Shown: positions 24,829 through 35,419 of the stretch, in pieces
How positions within the stretch are numbered: the stretch's first letter is position 1
Layout of the letters: every line of letters starts with the position of its first letter
Assembly (NCBI RefSeq): GCF_003626575.1
Contig: NZ_RBDY01000001.1
Coordinates: forward strand, 310,001 to 374,000
Reading direction: 5' to 3'
Length of the DNA: 64,000 nucleotides
From: Streptomyces radicis
GTDB taxonomy: Bacteria > Actinomycetota > Actinomycetes > Streptomycetales > Streptomycetaceae
Made by a program: the position numbers and the translations under genes
The notes under the pieces: generated by a model
Seen by the model: the letters and a program-made list of their open reading frames with translations, nothing else
Databases searched by the model: none
What the model was told of the DNA's origin: nothing

Positions 24829-25521
24829 ATGGGCGGACAGGCGCGCGAGGGCAACGTCGGAACGGGTCCCGGGGTCATCACCCCCGACGGGAGCCCGGTG
24901 GAGTGGTGGCTGCGGCTGCCGGTGGGGCGCGAGCCCGAGGTGATCGCCGCCGCCTCGCCGCCCGGCGCCCACCTCCTGGAGCTGGGCTGCGGCGTGGGCC
25001 GGGTGACCCGTCCCCTGCTCCGACGCGGCTTCGCCGTCACGGCCGTTGACGAGTCGCCCGAGATGCTGGCCCATGTCTCGGGCGCCCGCACGGTGTGCTC
25101 CCCGATCGAGACGCTCGAGCTGGGGGATGAGCGCTTCGACGTGGTGGTCCTCGGCTCGTTCCTGGTGCACACCGGCGATCCGGCGGTGCGGCGCGGCCTG
25201 TTGGCCACCTGCCGCAGGTATGTCGCCGGGGGCGGGGCGGTGTTGATCGAGCGCGAGGGGGACGACTGGCACGAACGGGTGCCGCGCGAGCGGGAGTTGG
25301 GCAACGGCGGTGTGGTGCGCGTCGTTTCGGCCGACCCGGTGGACGCCGACACCTCCAGGATCCGCGTGGAGTACGCGATCGACGGCGCGGAGTGGAGCCA
25401 GACGTTTCTCTCCCACCGGTACGGCGAGGGCGCGTTCGCGGGGGCGCTCGCCGAGGCCGGGCTGGCGTTCGACGCCGAGCTGACGGACGACGGGTGCTGG
25501 ATCAGGGCGCTCCCCGCCTGA
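24829..25521 (+). CDS. Class I SAM-dependent methyltransferase, substrate unknown
   Basis: A 230-residue protein with the Rossmann methyltransferase motifs in order: LLELGCGVGRVTRPL (motif I, about 49-63), VTAVDESPEML (acidic residue binding the SAM ribose), and RFDVVVLGSFLVH (motif IV region). No domain reveals the substrate. It follows guaB1 by 63 bases on the same strand but appears to have its own start signal, and precedes an unrelated secreted phospholipase. Confidence 0.85.
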   Translation: MGGQAREGNVGTGPGVITPDGSPVEWWLRLPVGREPEVIAAASPPGAHLLELGCGVGRVTRPLLRRGFAVTAVDESPEMLAHVSGARTVCSPIETLELGDERFDVVVLGSFLVHTGDPAVRRGLLATCRRYVAGGGAVLIEREGDDWHERVPRERELGNGGVVRVVSADPVDADTSRIRVEYAIDGAEWSQTFLSHRYGEGAFAGALAEAGLAFDAELTDDGCWIRALPA

Positions 25522-25525
25522 GCGC

Positions 25526-25549
25526 GTTGACGTTCTCCTCCGCGTCAAC
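25526..25549. repeat. Inverted repeat GTTGACG/CGTCAAC
   Basis: Seven exact complementary bases on each side (25526-25532 and 25543-25549) with a 10-base spacer, right after the methyltransferase stop. It may terminate that gene or act as an operator for the phospholipase promoter 21 bases further on. Confidence 0.5.
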
Positions 25550-25569
25550 AGCCGTGCGTACGCGAAGGG

Positions 25570-25598
25570 TTGAGTATTCCTTTACCCACAAGTAGCTT
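25570..25598 (+). promoter_or_regulatory. Promoter of the phospholipase gene
   Basis: TTGAGT (25570-25575), 17 bases, TAGCTT (25593-25598): a good vegetative-type promoter 62 bases upstream of the start codon. Confidence 0.65.
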
Positions 25599-25660
25599 CT
25601 CCCTCCGGAACCCCCACGCGGCCCGCTCGCCCGGCCGCCCGAATCCTCCGGAGGATGCGC

Positions 25661-26119
25661 ATGCGCACCCGTCAACGGCTTGCCACCGCGGTGTCCGCTT
25701 CCGCCCTGGCGCTCGGCGCCGTCGCCGTCTCGGCGACCCCCGCCGCCGCTGCCCCGGCCGACAAGCCCCAGGTGCTGTCCAGTTGGACGCAGACCAGCGC
25801 GAGCAGCTACAACGCCTGGCTCAACGCGCGTAACAACCAGGGCGCTTGGGCCGCCTACGAGTTCGACTGGTCGACGGACCTGTGTTCGTGGTCCCCGGAC
25901 AACCCCTTCGGCTTCCCCTTCGAAACGGCGTGCGCGCGCCATGACTTCGGCTACCGCAACCACAAGGACCTCGGCATCTTCGAGCCCAACAAGGCCCGCC
26001 TCGACAGCGCCTTCTACGAGGACCTGCTGCGCGTGTGCGACGGGTACTCGGGCGCCACCGGGGTGGCCTGCGACGGCACCGCGTGGACCTACTACCAGGC
26101 CGTCCGCAACTTCGGCTGA
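25661..26119 (+). CDS. Secreted prokaryotic phospholipase A2
   Basis: A 152-residue exported enzyme that would release fatty acid from the sn-2 position of phospholipids. It has a Sec signal peptide with probable cleavage after ATPAAA near residue 30. The catalytic His-Asp pair is in CARHDFGYRN, characteristic of the small prokaryotic PLA2 family. Four cysteines could form two disulfides. I chose ATG 25661 because GGAGG lies six bases before it, rather than an ATG six bases upstream. Confidence 0.92.
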   Translation: MRTRQRLATAVSASALALGAVAVSATPAAAAPADKPQVLSSWTQTSASSYNAWLNARNNQGAWAAYEFDWSTDLCSWSPDNPFGFPFETACARHDFGYRNHKDLGIFEPNKARLDSAFYEDLLRVCDGYSGATGVACDGTAWTYYQAVRNFG

Positions 26120-26178
26120 ACGTCCGGGAGTTGACGCGACGCGCGTCGACCCCTGGGCCGGAGAGGACCGAGGGGCGT

Positions 26179-26208
26179 GGGCGGCGGCGGAGGCAGGGGC
26201 CGCCGCCC
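26179..26208. terminator. Bidirectional terminator between phospholipase and MFS genes
   Basis: GGGCGGCGGC (26179-26188) pairs exactly with GCCGCCGCCC (26199-26208) across a 10-base loop, between two convergent genes. Confidence 0.75.
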
Positions 26209-26216
26209 GCGCCGTC

Positions 26217-27467
26217 TCACTCGCGGGCCAGCCGCCCGCCCGCGTCCCCCGCCGCCCGCGCCCCGCCGGGCGCGGACAGGTCCGAGGCGACCGTGGCGCT
26301 CCGGCCCCCGGCGCCCAGCACGCCCGCCGCGGCCACGAGCACCGCGGTCGCGGCCGTCACGACGCCGAACGACACGGGCAGGGACGTCACTTCGCCGATG
26401 GTCCCGATGAGCGTGGGGGCGAAGAGGCCGGTCGTGTAGGTCACCGTCGCCACGCCCGCGATGGCCTGGCTCGGGTTGGGCCCGCTGCGCCCGGCCGCGG
26501 CGAAGGCCAGCGGCACCACGACCGCGACCCCCACCCCGAGCAGCGCGAACCCCGCGATGCCCTGCGCCGGCGCCTGCGCCGTCACCACCAGCGTTCCGCC
26601 GGAGACGGCGAGTGCCCCGCTCAGCCGCACGGCGCGCACCGGGCCCACGCGCCGCACCACGGCGTCCCCGGCGAGCCGCGCGGCGGCCATGGTGCAGGCG
26701 AACGCGGTGTAACTGGCCGCCGCCACCGTCTCCGACGCGCCCGTCACCTCCCTGAGGTAGACCCCCGACCAGTCGGCGCTCGCGCCCTCGGCCAGGATCG
26801 CGCACATCCCCACGGCGCCGATCAGCAGCGCCGAACGCGGGGGCAGCGCGAACCGCGGCGGCGGGTCCTCGTCCGGCTTCGGGCGCACGTCGAGCAGCCC
26901 CCGGCAGATGAACGGCGTGGCCGCCACCAGGGTCGCGGCGACGAGCGCGAGGTGCGCCCGCGCGTCGACGCCCAGATGGACCGCGCCCACGCCGACCGCG
27001 GCGCCCAGCAGGGTGCCCACGCTCCACAGGCCGTGCAGCCCGGACATGATGGAGCGGCCGTGGGCGCGTTCGACGTCCACGCCCTGGGCGTTCATGACGA
27101 CGTCCGCCATCCCGGCCGTCGCGCCGAAGACCGCGAACACGGCGCAGAGCGCGACCAGCGAGGGCGCGACGGCGGGCAGCGCCAGGGCGGCGCACCAGAG
27201 CATCAACAGGGCGCGCACGGCGGCCAGCGCGCCGTACCGGTGCATGATCCGGCTGGCGAGCGGCATGGCGAGCGAGGCGCCGATGGCGGGGAAGGCCAGC
27301 GCGAGGCCGAGCACGGCGGTGCTGAGGTCGAGGTGCTCCTTGATCCACGGGATGCGCGTGGCGAAGCTGCCCTGCGCCGCCCCGTGCACGGCGAAGACGG
27401 CGCCCACGGCCAGGCGGGCGCGGCGTGTCGCGTCGGACGAGGGGGCGAGGGAGTCGGGGTGAGGCAT
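26217..27467 (-). CDS. Major facilitator superfamily transporter
   Basis: A 416-residue membrane protein with about 12 predicted helices, beginning LAVGAVFAVHGAAQGSFATRIPWI and with an internal loop after helix 6 (LLDVRPKPDEDPPPR). The pattern resembles the YbjJ/fucose-type MFS subgroup with unknown substrate. It is transcribed divergently from a ROK regulator with only 62 bases between start codons, containing one 21-bp palindrome, so the ROK protein very likely controls it and a sugar or sugar derivative is a reasonable guess. The C-terminal tail is Ala/Gly-rich. Confidence 0.9.
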   Translation of the reverse strand: MPHPDSLAPSSDATRRARLAVGAVFAVHGAAQGSFATRIPWIKEHLDLSTAVLGLALAFPAIGASLAMPLASRIMHRYGALAAVRALLMLWCAALALPAVAPSLVALCAVFAVFGATAGMADVVMNAQGVDVERAHGRSIMSGLHGLWSVGTLLGAAVGVGAVHLGVDARAHLALVAATLVAATPFICRGLLDVRPKPDEDPPPRFALPPRSALLIGAVGMCAILAEGASADWSGVYLREVTGASETVAAASYTAFACTMAAARLAGDAVVRRVGPVRAVRLSGALAVSGGTLVVTAQAPAQGIAGFALLGVGVAVVVPLAFAAAGRSGPNPSQAIAGVATVTYTTGLFAPTLIGTIGEVTSLPVSFGVVTAATAVLVAAAGVLGAGGRSATVASDLSAPGGARAAGDAGGRLARE

Positions 27468-27478
27468 GACCCGTAAAC

Positions 27479-27499
27479 TATCAGGAAGCCTTACTGATA
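27479..27499. promoter_or_regulatory. Palindromic operator between MFS and ROK genes
   Basis: TATCAGGAAG (27479-27488), one central base, CTTACTGATA (27490-27499): 9 of 10 half-site positions are complementary. It is AT-rich against its surroundings and lies centrally in the 62-base divergent intergenic region. Confidence 0.75.
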
Positions 27500-27529
27500 A
27501 AAAGTGGAAGGGTCTGCGAGGATGCCGGG

Positions 27530-28714
27530 ATGAGCACCGCGCGCACCGCGTCCCCCCGTACGGCCAGGGCCATCAACGACCGCATCGCCCTCGAACTCCT
27601 CGTCGAGCGCGGCCCGTTGACCGCCACCCGGCTGCGGGAGCTGACGGGTCTCTCCCGGCCGAGCGTCTCGGACCTCCTCGACCGGCTGGGCCGCAGCGGC
27701 CTGGTGGAGGTCGTGGGCGAGGCGGGCGAGGAGCGGCGCGGGCCCAACGCCAAGGTCTACGGCCTCGTCGGCGAGCGCGCCCACGTGGCGGCGCTCGACG
27801 TGCGCACCGGGGGGGTGGCGTTCACGTTCGCCGACCTGACCGGCGCCACGGTCGGGCGCGGCGCGGTGCCGGTCGACGGGGGCGCGGACGCGGTGGGGAG
27901 CGTGCTGCTCGCGCTGGACGACGCGCGGCGCGAGGCGGGCGTCCCGGCGTTCCACACGGCCGTGATGGGCGCCCCCGGGCTCGCCGACCCGCGCACCGGC
28001 GCGCTGCCCCCGTTCGGTGGACTGCCGGACTGGCACGGGGAGTTGCTCGCGGCGCTGCGGGAGGGGATGGCCGCTCCCGTGCTGCTGGAGAACGAGGTGA
28101 ACCTCGCGGGCATCGCCGAGCACCGCGTCGGCGCGGTCCGCGACCGCGACACGTTCGTGCTGATCTGGCTCGGCCACGGCATCGGCGCTGCGGTCGTCCT
28201 CGACGGGGCGCTGCGCAGGGGCGCCTCGGGCGGCGCGGGCGAGCTCGGCTTCCTGCCGGTGCCGGGCACGGGCGGGCTGCCCTCGGCGACCGACTGCGAC
28301 GGCGGCTTCCACACGCAGGCGTCGAGCGGCGCGGTGTGCGCGCTGGCCCGCCGCCACGGCCTCCCGGCGGGGGCCGGGGACGACGCGGCGGCGGCCGAGG
28401 CGGTGGTGCGCGCGGCGGCGGAGGAGAACGCGGGGGCGGGCGCGGCGTTCCTCGACGAGCTGGCCGCGCGCGTCGCGGTGGCCATCGCCGGAGTGGCCGC
28501 GGTCCTCGACCCCGGCTGTGTGGTCCTCGGCGGTGAGGTCGGCCGCGCGGGCGGCGCCGCGCTGGCCGAACGGGTCGCCGCCCGCGTGCGGCCGCTGTCC
28601 CCGCTGGCGACGGAGGTCCGGGCCTCGACGGTCACCGGCAGCCCGGTGCTGAACGGCGCGCTGCTGACGGCTCTGGACGCGGCGCGTGAGGCGTTGTTCA
28701 CGTCGACGGTGTGA
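27530..28714 (+). CDS. ROK-family transcriptional regulator
   Basis: A 394-residue regulator with an N-terminal winged helix (about 10-70, LTATRLRELTGLSRPSVSDLLDRLGRSGLVE) and a C-terminal ROK sugar-kinase-like domain (LIWLGHGIGAAVVLDGALRRGASGGAGELG). The usual ROK zinc motif CxCGxxGC is absent; the region reads TDCDGGFHTQASSG, so zinc binding and kinase activity are doubtful. It probably represses or activates the divergent MFS gene through the palindrome between them, with a sugar ligand. Confidence 0.9.
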   Translation: MSTARTASPRTARAINDRIALELLVERGPLTATRLRELTGLSRPSVSDLLDRLGRSGLVEVVGEAGEERRGPNAKVYGLVGERAHVAALDVRTGGVAFTFADLTGATVGRGAVPVDGGADAVGSVLLALDDARREAGVPAFHTAVMGAPGLADPRTGALPPFGGLPDWHGELLAALREGMAAPVLLENEVNLAGIAEHRVGAVRDRDTFVLIWLGHGIGAAVVLDGALRRGASGGAGELGFLPVPGTGGLPSATDCDGGFHTQASSGAVCALARRHGLPAGAGDDAAAAEAVVRAAAEENAGAGAAFLDELAARVAVAIAGVAAVLDPGCVVLGGEVGRAGGAALAERVAARVRPLSPLATEVRASTVTGSPVLNGALLTALDAAREALFTSTV

Positions 28715-29148
28715 GGGGTGCCCTGCGGGCGGCCGCGACGACGGCCACGGTGGGCCCGGTGGTTGCTGTCCTCGGCCGTTGTTCCTGTTGGTCGCGGGTG
28801 CGGGGCACCGATGCGCACCTACGGGAGGGAGGGAGGTGGGTGGCGGTCGTCCCGGTCACCGGTCGGCTTGCGGGTGCCCGGGGCCGTTCGCCGAACGGGC
28901 GCTGCCCCGGCCGCCCGAAGCGCCTTCATTCCCGGCGTCCGATGCGCTTGTGCACAGGCTCGCTCCATGCGTTCGACGACGGTGAGTGCCGGGGAGGCCG
29001 CCGGGCCGACCAGGGTGACGCCAGCCGCGCCACCGCCACGCCGCGCGCGAGGCGGTGCCGCCCTGGTCGCAGACCTTCTGTGAGGCGTCACACAGCCAGG
29101 ACCCGCCGCAGGCGAGCCGTGGCACACTGGTCGGGTACCAATGACGTA
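28715..29148. other. Gene-free stretch upstream of the rib riboswitch
   Basis: No reading frame here shows a recognisable protein pattern or ribosome binding site. It must carry the rib operon promoter, but I could not identify a convincing -35/-10 pair. A short CCGCCGCAGGCG motif at 29104-29115 resembles the REP-like element seen near 51126-51390. Confidence 0.5.
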
Positions 29149-29275
29149 GCGCACTCCGGGGTCGGTGAAACTCCGAACCGGCGGTTAAAGTCCGCGACCC
29201 GTCCGCCGCCAGCGGCCGGTTGACCAGGTGAAATTCCTGGACCGACGGTGAAAGTCCGGATGGGAGGCAGTGCGC
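29149..29275 (+). ncRNA. FMN riboswitch (RFN element)
   Basis: The region contains the conserved FMN aptamer blocks in order, including GGTCGGTGAAACTCCGAACCG, CAGGTGAAATTCCTG, GACGGTGAAAGTCCGGATGG and GAGGCAGTGCGC. The closing stem P1 is a perfect 7-bp pairing of GCGCACT (29149-29155) with AGTGCGC (29269-29275). It precedes ribD by 133 bases and should switch off the riboflavin operon when FMN is abundant. Confidence 0.97.
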
Positions 29276-29308
29276 GGCGGAGCGGGACCGGTGTGTGTCC
29301 CCGGCGTT

Positions 29309-29329
29309 GGTCCGCCCCTGGGGCGGACC
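29309..29329 (+). terminator. Expression-platform hairpin after the FMN riboswitch
   Basis: GGTCCGCCCC (29309-29318) is exactly complementary to GGGGCGGACC (29320-29329). In practice 8 bp with a 5-base loop can form. It sits 33 bases after the aptamer and 79 before ribD, as expected of the terminator controlled by FMN, although the following T run is weak. Confidence 0.65.
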
Positions 29330-29408
29330 GGGTGTCCGAGGCGGCCGTCTTCCGTTGCCGTCCTGTCTTTCGCGCCCCGGAGCCGTGCCCAAGAGGCAGG
29401 AGGATCCG

Positions 29409-30524
29409 GTGGCCGCCCCCGCAGCAGAGGCCGAGGCGATGCGCCGCGCCGTCGCGCTCGCCGCCCGTGGCCTCGGCACCGCGAGCCCCAACCCCGTCGT
29501 CGGCTGCGTCGTCCTCGACGCCACGGGTGCGCCCGTCGGCGAGGGCTGGCACCGGGCCGCGGGCGGCCCGCACGCCGAGGCGCACGCGCTCGCCGAGGCC
29601 GGGCCCGCCGCCCGGGGCGGCACCGCCGTGGTCACGCTCGAGCCATGCGCCCACACAGGCCGCACAGGCCCGTGCGCCCGCGCCCTGATCGCCGCCGGGA
29701 TCGCCCGCGTCGTCTACGCCGTCCCCGACCCCGACCCCACCGCCTCGGGCGGCGCCGCCGTCCTCGCCGCCGCCGGGATCGACGTCGCGGCCGGGCTGCT
29801 CGCCGACGAGGCCGAGGCCGTCAACGCCGCGTGGCTGACCGCCGTCCGCCTCGGCCGCCCCCATGTCCGCTGGAAGTACGCCGCCACCCTGGACGGCCGC
29901 GTCGCCGCCGCCGACGGCACGAGCCGCTGGATCACCTCGCCCGAGGCCCGCGCCGACGTACACCTCCTGCGCGCCCGCGCCGACGCCGTGCTCGTCGGCT
30001 CCGGAACGGCCCACGCCGACGACCCGCACCTCGCCGCGCGCGACATCCCCGGCGCCCGCCAGCCCTTGCGCGTCGTCGCCGACACCGAGGCCGCGGCCGT
30101 CAAGCCGGGCGCCCGCGTCCTCGACGGCGCCGCCCCCACCCTCATCGCCGTCGCCGACGACATTCCCCCGGAGCGCACCGACCCGCTCGCGCCCCACGCC
30201 GAGATCGTGCGCCTGCCGCGCGCCCCCGGCGGGCGCGGGCTCGACATCCCCGCGCTCCTCGCCGCCCTGCACGCCCGCGATGTGCGGTCGGTGCTGCTCG
30301 AGGGCGGCCCCACGCTCGCGGGCGCGTTCGTCGCCGCCCACGCGGTCGACGAGGTCATCGGCTATCTCGCCCCCGCCCTCATCGGCGAGGGCCCCGCGGC
30401 CCTGACCGGCGCAGGAATCACCACGATCGCCTCGGCGTTGCGTCTGCGCGTCACCGAACTGACCCGCGTCGGCCCTGACGTTCGCCTCACCGCCGTACCG
30501 ACCACCGTCCCCCAGGAGTCGTAA
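29409..30524 (+). CDS. ribD: Riboflavin biosynthesis deaminase/reductase RibD
   Basis: Catalyses deamination then side-chain reduction of the pyrimidine intermediate of riboflavin. The 371-residue product has the N-terminal deaminase with zinc motifs HAEAHAL and EPCAHTGRTGPC, and the C-terminal NADPH reductase with YAATLDGRVAAADGTSRWITS and LEGGPTLAGAF. I chose GTG 29409, which has AGGAGG just upstream, over longer in-frame starts that would run back toward the riboswitch. Its stop touches the ribE start directly. Confidence 0.95.
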   Translation: MAAPAAEAEAMRRAVALAARGLGTASPNPVVGCVVLDATGAPVGEGWHRAAGGPHAEAHALAEAGPAARGGTAVVTLEPCAHTGRTGPCARALIAAGIARVVYAVPDPDPTASGGAAVLAAAGIDVAAGLLADEAEAVNAAWLTAVRLGRPHVRWKYAATLDGRVAAADGTSRWITSPEARADVHLLRARADAVLVGSGTAHADDPHLAARDIPGARQPLRVVADTEAAAVKPGARVLDGAAPTLIAVADDIPPERTDPLAPHAEIVRLPRAPGGRGLDIPALLAALHARDVRSVLLEGGPTLAGAFVAAHAVDEVIGYLAPALIGEGPAALTGAGITTIASALRLRVTELTRVGPDVRLTAVPTTVPQES

Positions 30525-31145
30525 GTGTTCACCGGAATCATCGAAGAGCTGGGCGAGGTCATCGCCGTCGAACGCGTCGGCGACTCGGCCCGGTTGCGCC
30601 TGCACGGCCCCGTCGTCACCGCGGACGCCGCCCACGGCGACTCGATCGCGGTCAACGGCGTGTGCCTCACCGTTACCGAGACGGGTGACGGCGCGTTCAC
30701 GGCCGACGTCATGGCCGAGACGCTCACCCGCTCCAACCTCGGCGAGCTGACCCCCGGTTCACGCGTCAACCTCGAACGCCCCACCCCCGTCGGCGGTCGC
30801 CTCGGCGGCCACATCGTCCAGGGCCATGTCGACGGCACCGCTGCCGTGCTGAGCCGGGTGCCGGGCGACCAGTGGGAGGCCGTGGCGTTCTCGCTCCCCG
30901 AGGGCCTGGCCCGCTACGTCGTGGAGAAGGGCTCCATCACCGTCGACGGTGTCAGCCTCACCGTCACCGAGGCCACCGAGGAACGCTTCGCCGTCGGCCT
31001 CATCCCCACCACGCTCGGCCTCACCACCCTCGGCCGCAAGCAGCCGGGCGACACGGTGAACCTCGAGGTCGACATCATCGCCAAGTACACCGAGCGCCTG
31101 CTGACCCACCGCGAGCGGACGCCCGAGGGGGCCGATCTCCGATGA
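30525..31145 (+). CDS. ribE: Riboflavin synthase alpha chain
   Basis: Dismutates two molecules of dimethyl-ribityl-lumazine to riboflavin. The 206-residue protein consists of two lumazine-binding repeats: [16 protein letters not shown]...NGVCLTVT and a second starting [14 protein letters not shown] with [10 protein letters not shown]. The GTG start follows the ribD stop with no gap, so it depends on translational coupling. In Streptomyces literature this gene is also called ribC; the name ribE is used here. Confidence 0.96.
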   Translation: MFTGIIEELGEVIAVERVGDSARLRLHGPVVTADAAHGDSIAVNGVCLTVTETGDGAFTADVMAETLTRSNLGELTPGSRVNLERPTPVGGRLGGHIVQGHVDGTAAVLSRVPGDQWEAVAFSLPEGLARYVVEKGSITVDGVSLTVTEATEERFAVGLIPTTLGLTTLGRKQPGDTVNLEVDIIAKYTERLLTHRERTPEGADLR

Positions 31146-31827
31146 GCCTGCTCGACCCGTTGCACGCCACGGCGTTCACCGCCTTCGGGCAGGACGTCAT
31201 CTGGTCCGACATGACCGGGAACCTGGCGGGGCTCGCCGCCCTCGCCCTGGGCTGGCGGCGCTCCCTGCTGACATGGCCAGTCCAGCTGCTCTCCGGCGCC
31301 ATCCTGGTCGCCGCCTACGCCTCGGCCGACCTGGCGGGGGGCGTCGGCAAGCAGCTCCTGGTCATCACCGTCGCCGTGTGGGGCTGGCGCCAGTGGCACC
31401 TCGGGCGCGACACCGGCGGCGGCCGGATCGCCATCCGCTTCGCCACATGGCGCGAACGCGGCGCGCTCGCCGCCGGAGCGGCCCTCGGCACCCTCGCCGT
31501 CGGCGGGCTGTTCTCCGCCTTCCCCGACCTCTCGTGGAACCCCTGGCCCGACGCGTACATCTTCGTCGGAACGCTCGTGGCCATGGTCGCCCAGGCGCGC
31601 GGCCTCGTGGAGTTCTGGTTCGCCTGGCTGCTGGTCGACCTCGTGGGCGTCCCGCTCGCGTTCAGCAGCGGACTGCCGTTCTCCGGGCTCGTCTACGTCG
31701 TCTACCTGGTCCTCGTCCTGTGGGGCCTGCGCGACTGGTGGCGGCGCTCGCGCGCCGCGGACGCCGCCCTGGACCGCACGACCGCCCCGCCCGCCGCCCG
31801 GCGACCCGTCACGGAAGGAGCGACCGC

Positions 31828-31831
<4 letters not shown>
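31142..31831 (+). CDS. ribM: RibM/PnuC-family riboflavin transporter
   Basis: A 229-residue membrane protein of the PnuC family with seven or so hydrophobic helices and the family motif region [17 protein letters not shown]. PnuC relatives carry nicotinamide riboside, but those in actinobacterial rib operons (RibM of Streptomyces davaonensis, PnuX of Corynebacterium) transport riboflavin, and the gene order ribE-ribM-ribBA-ribH is the same here. It overlaps both neighbours by ATGA. Uptake under FMN riboswitch control is thus expected. Confidence 0.88.
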
Positions 31832-33694
<1,863 letters not shown>

Positions 33695-33727
33695 GCCCTC
33701 CCGGTCAGGCCGTAGGGTAAGAGGACC

Positions 33728-34000
33728 ATGGCCAACAAGACATTCGACGAGCTGTTCGCCGAGCTCGAGCACAAGGCCGCCACCGGCGACCCCCGCACGT
33801 CAAGGACCGCGGAGCTGGTGGCCTCGGGGGTCCACGCCATCGGCAAGAAGGTCGTCGAGGAGGCCGCGGAGGTGTGGATGGCGGCCGAGCACGAGGGCGC
33901 CGACCGCACCGCCGAGGAGATCTCGCAGCTGCTGTACCACCTTCAGGTGATGATGGTCGCGCGCGGCATCTCCCTCGACGACGTATACGCTCACCTCTGA
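33728..34000 (+). CDS. hisE: Phosphoribosyl-ATP pyrophosphatase
   Basis: Second step of histidine synthesis, hydrolysing phosphoribosyl-ATP to phosphoribosyl-AMP. The 90-residue helical protein has the MazG-like metal-binding pattern [13 protein letters not shown] followed by [21 protein letters not shown] hexamer (33713-33718) nine bases upstream of the ATG may be a -10 element, and AGAGGA could be a ribosome binding site. It precedes hisG by 62 bases. Confidence 0.95.
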   Translation: MANKTFDELFAELEHKAATGDPRTSRTAELVASGVHAIGKKVVEEAAEVWMAAEHEGADRTAEEISQLLYHLQVMMVARGISLDDVYAHL

Positions 34001-34062
34001 CCCGGACAGCCCGCACCCGGAAGGCCCCAGGCACCGGTGCGCCCGACGAGAAAGCTGGAGCC

Positions 34063-34911
34063 ATGCTGCGCATCGCCGTTCCCAACAAGGGTTCTCTCTC
34101 CGAGCCTGCGGCGGCGATGCTCCATGAGGCCGGCTACCGGCAGCGGAAGGACCGTCGCGAGCTGGTCCTGATCGACGCGGACAACCAGGTCGAGTTCTTC
34201 TACCTGCGCCCCCGCGACATCGCCGTCTACGTCGGCTCCGGCCGCCTCGACATCGGCATCACGGGCCGCGACCTGCTGCTCGACTCGGGGGCCCACGCCG
34301 AGGAGATCATGCGTCTTGGCTTCGCGGCCTCCACGCTCCGGTACGCCACGCGCCCCGGCTCGGTCACCGGCGTCGGCGGGTTCGGCGGGCTGACCGTCGC
34401 CACGTCGTTCGCCGGGATCGTCACCAAGCACCTGGCCGACCACGGCGTCGACGCGGCCGTCGTCCACCTGGACGGGGCCGTCGAGACCGCGATCCAGCTG
34501 GGCGTCGCCGAGGTTATCGCCGACGTCGTGGAGACCGGCACCACCCTGCGGAACGCCGGGCTCGAGATCATCGGCGAGCCCATCCTGGAGTCCGAGGCCG
34601 TCGTCATCCGCCGCCCGGGCGACAGCGCGCAGGAGGCCAAGGTGCGGCAGTTCCTCCGCCGCCTCCAGGGCGTCCTGGTCGCGCGGCGCTACGTGATGAT
34701 GGACTACGACATCCGCTCCGAGCTGGTCGACAAGGCCGTGGCCCTCACCCCGGGCCTCGAGTCGCCCACCGTCTCCTCGCTGCACGACAAGGGCTGGGTC
34801 GCCGTCCGCTCGATGGTCCCCGTCCAGGACGCCCAGCGCATCATGGACGAGCTCTACGACCTCGGCGCCCGCGCCATCCTGACCACCGGCATCCACGCGG
34901 CCCGCCTGTGA
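34063..34911 (+). CDS. hisG: ATP phosphoribosyltransferase, long form
   Basis: First and feedback-inhibited step of histidine synthesis. At 282 residues it is the long form with a C-terminal ACT-like histidine-binding domain, so no HisZ partner is needed. Motifs include LRIAVPNKGSLSEPA at the N terminus, DIGITGRDLLLDSGAHAEE, and the PRPP site VVETGTTLRNAGL. I chose ATG 34063 with a GGAG upstream. It overlaps the next gene by GTGA. Confidence 0.96.
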   Translation: MLRIAVPNKGSLSEPAAAMLHEAGYRQRKDRRELVLIDADNQVEFFYLRPRDIAVYVGSGRLDIGITGRDLLLDSGAHAEEIMRLGFAASTLRYATRPGSVTGVGGFGGLTVATSFAGIVTKHLADHGVDAAVVHLDGAVETAIQLGVAEVIADVVETGTTLRNAGLEIIGEPILESEAVVIRRPGDSAQEAKVRQFLRRLQGVLVARRYVMMDYDIRSELVDKAVALTPGLESPTVSSLHDKGWVAVRSMVPVQDAQRIMDELYDLGARAILTTGIHAARL

Positions 34912-35390
34912 CCGCCCCCGCGGCCCCCGCCCCCGCCGACCCCGTCGCGGCGCTCCCGCTGACCATCCGCCCGATGGTCACGCGGGTGGTGCTGATGTCC
35001 ATCGGCGCGGCCGTGTTCGCCGTGCTCACGCTGATCGCCGCCCTCCTCCCCGCGGGCGGCGCGGTCAGCTGGAGCCTGGGCGAACGCGCCGCGGTCGCGG
35101 CGAGCGGGCTGCTCGCCTGGGGCATGCTGGCGCTGCTCAGCCGCCCCAAGGTGACGGCCGACCGCGAAGGGCTGACCGTGATCAACCTCACGACCACCCG
35201 CCGCCTCGCCTGGCCCGAGGTCGTCCGCGTCACCCTGCGCCCCGGCGACCCCTGGGTGACGCTCGACCTCGCCGACGGCACCGTGCAGCCGGTGATGGCC
35301 ATCCAGCCCGGCGTCGCCCGCTCCCGCGCCCTCGCCGACGCCCGCACGCTGCGCGCCCTCGCCGAGACGCTGGGCACGAACGCGCCCTGA
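34908..35390 (+). CDS. PH-domain membrane protein
   Basis: A 160-residue protein with two adjacent transmembrane helices (about 27-48 and 60-78) followed by a PH-like domain of strands (KVTADREGLTVINLTTTRRLAWPEVVRVTL). Function is unknown. The GTG start overlaps the hisG stop, so it is co-translated with the histidine genes, but such proteins occur next to hisG in many streptomycetes without known histidine role. It shares the overall plan of the membrane protein in the pyr operon (4652-5296) but not obvious sequence. Confidence 0.85.
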   Translation: MTAPAAPAPADPVAALPLTIRPMVTRVVLMSIGAAVFAVLTLIAALLPAGGAVSWSLGERAAVAASGLLAWGMLALLSRPKVTADREGLTVINLTTTRRLAWPEVVRVTLRPGDPWVTLDLADGTVQPVMAIQPGVARSRALADARTLRALAETLGTNAP

Positions 35391-35400
35391 CCGTTCGATG

Positions 35401-35419
35401 CCCCCAGCAGGCCAGGGGG
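35401..35419. terminator. Hairpin between convergent PH-protein and AAA genes
   Basis: CCCCC (35401-35405) and GGGGG (35415-35419) with a 9-base loop in the 29-base gap between convergent genes. The stem is short. Confidence 0.4.

Noticed and set aside
28819-29154. Minus-strand frame in the gap before the FMN riboswitch
   Set aside because: No recognisable motif, no ribosome binding site, and it runs into the riboswitch.
29295-29408. Earlier in-frame start for ribD
   Set aside because: It would include the expression-platform hairpin in the coding region, and the GTG at 29409 has a proper ribosome binding site.
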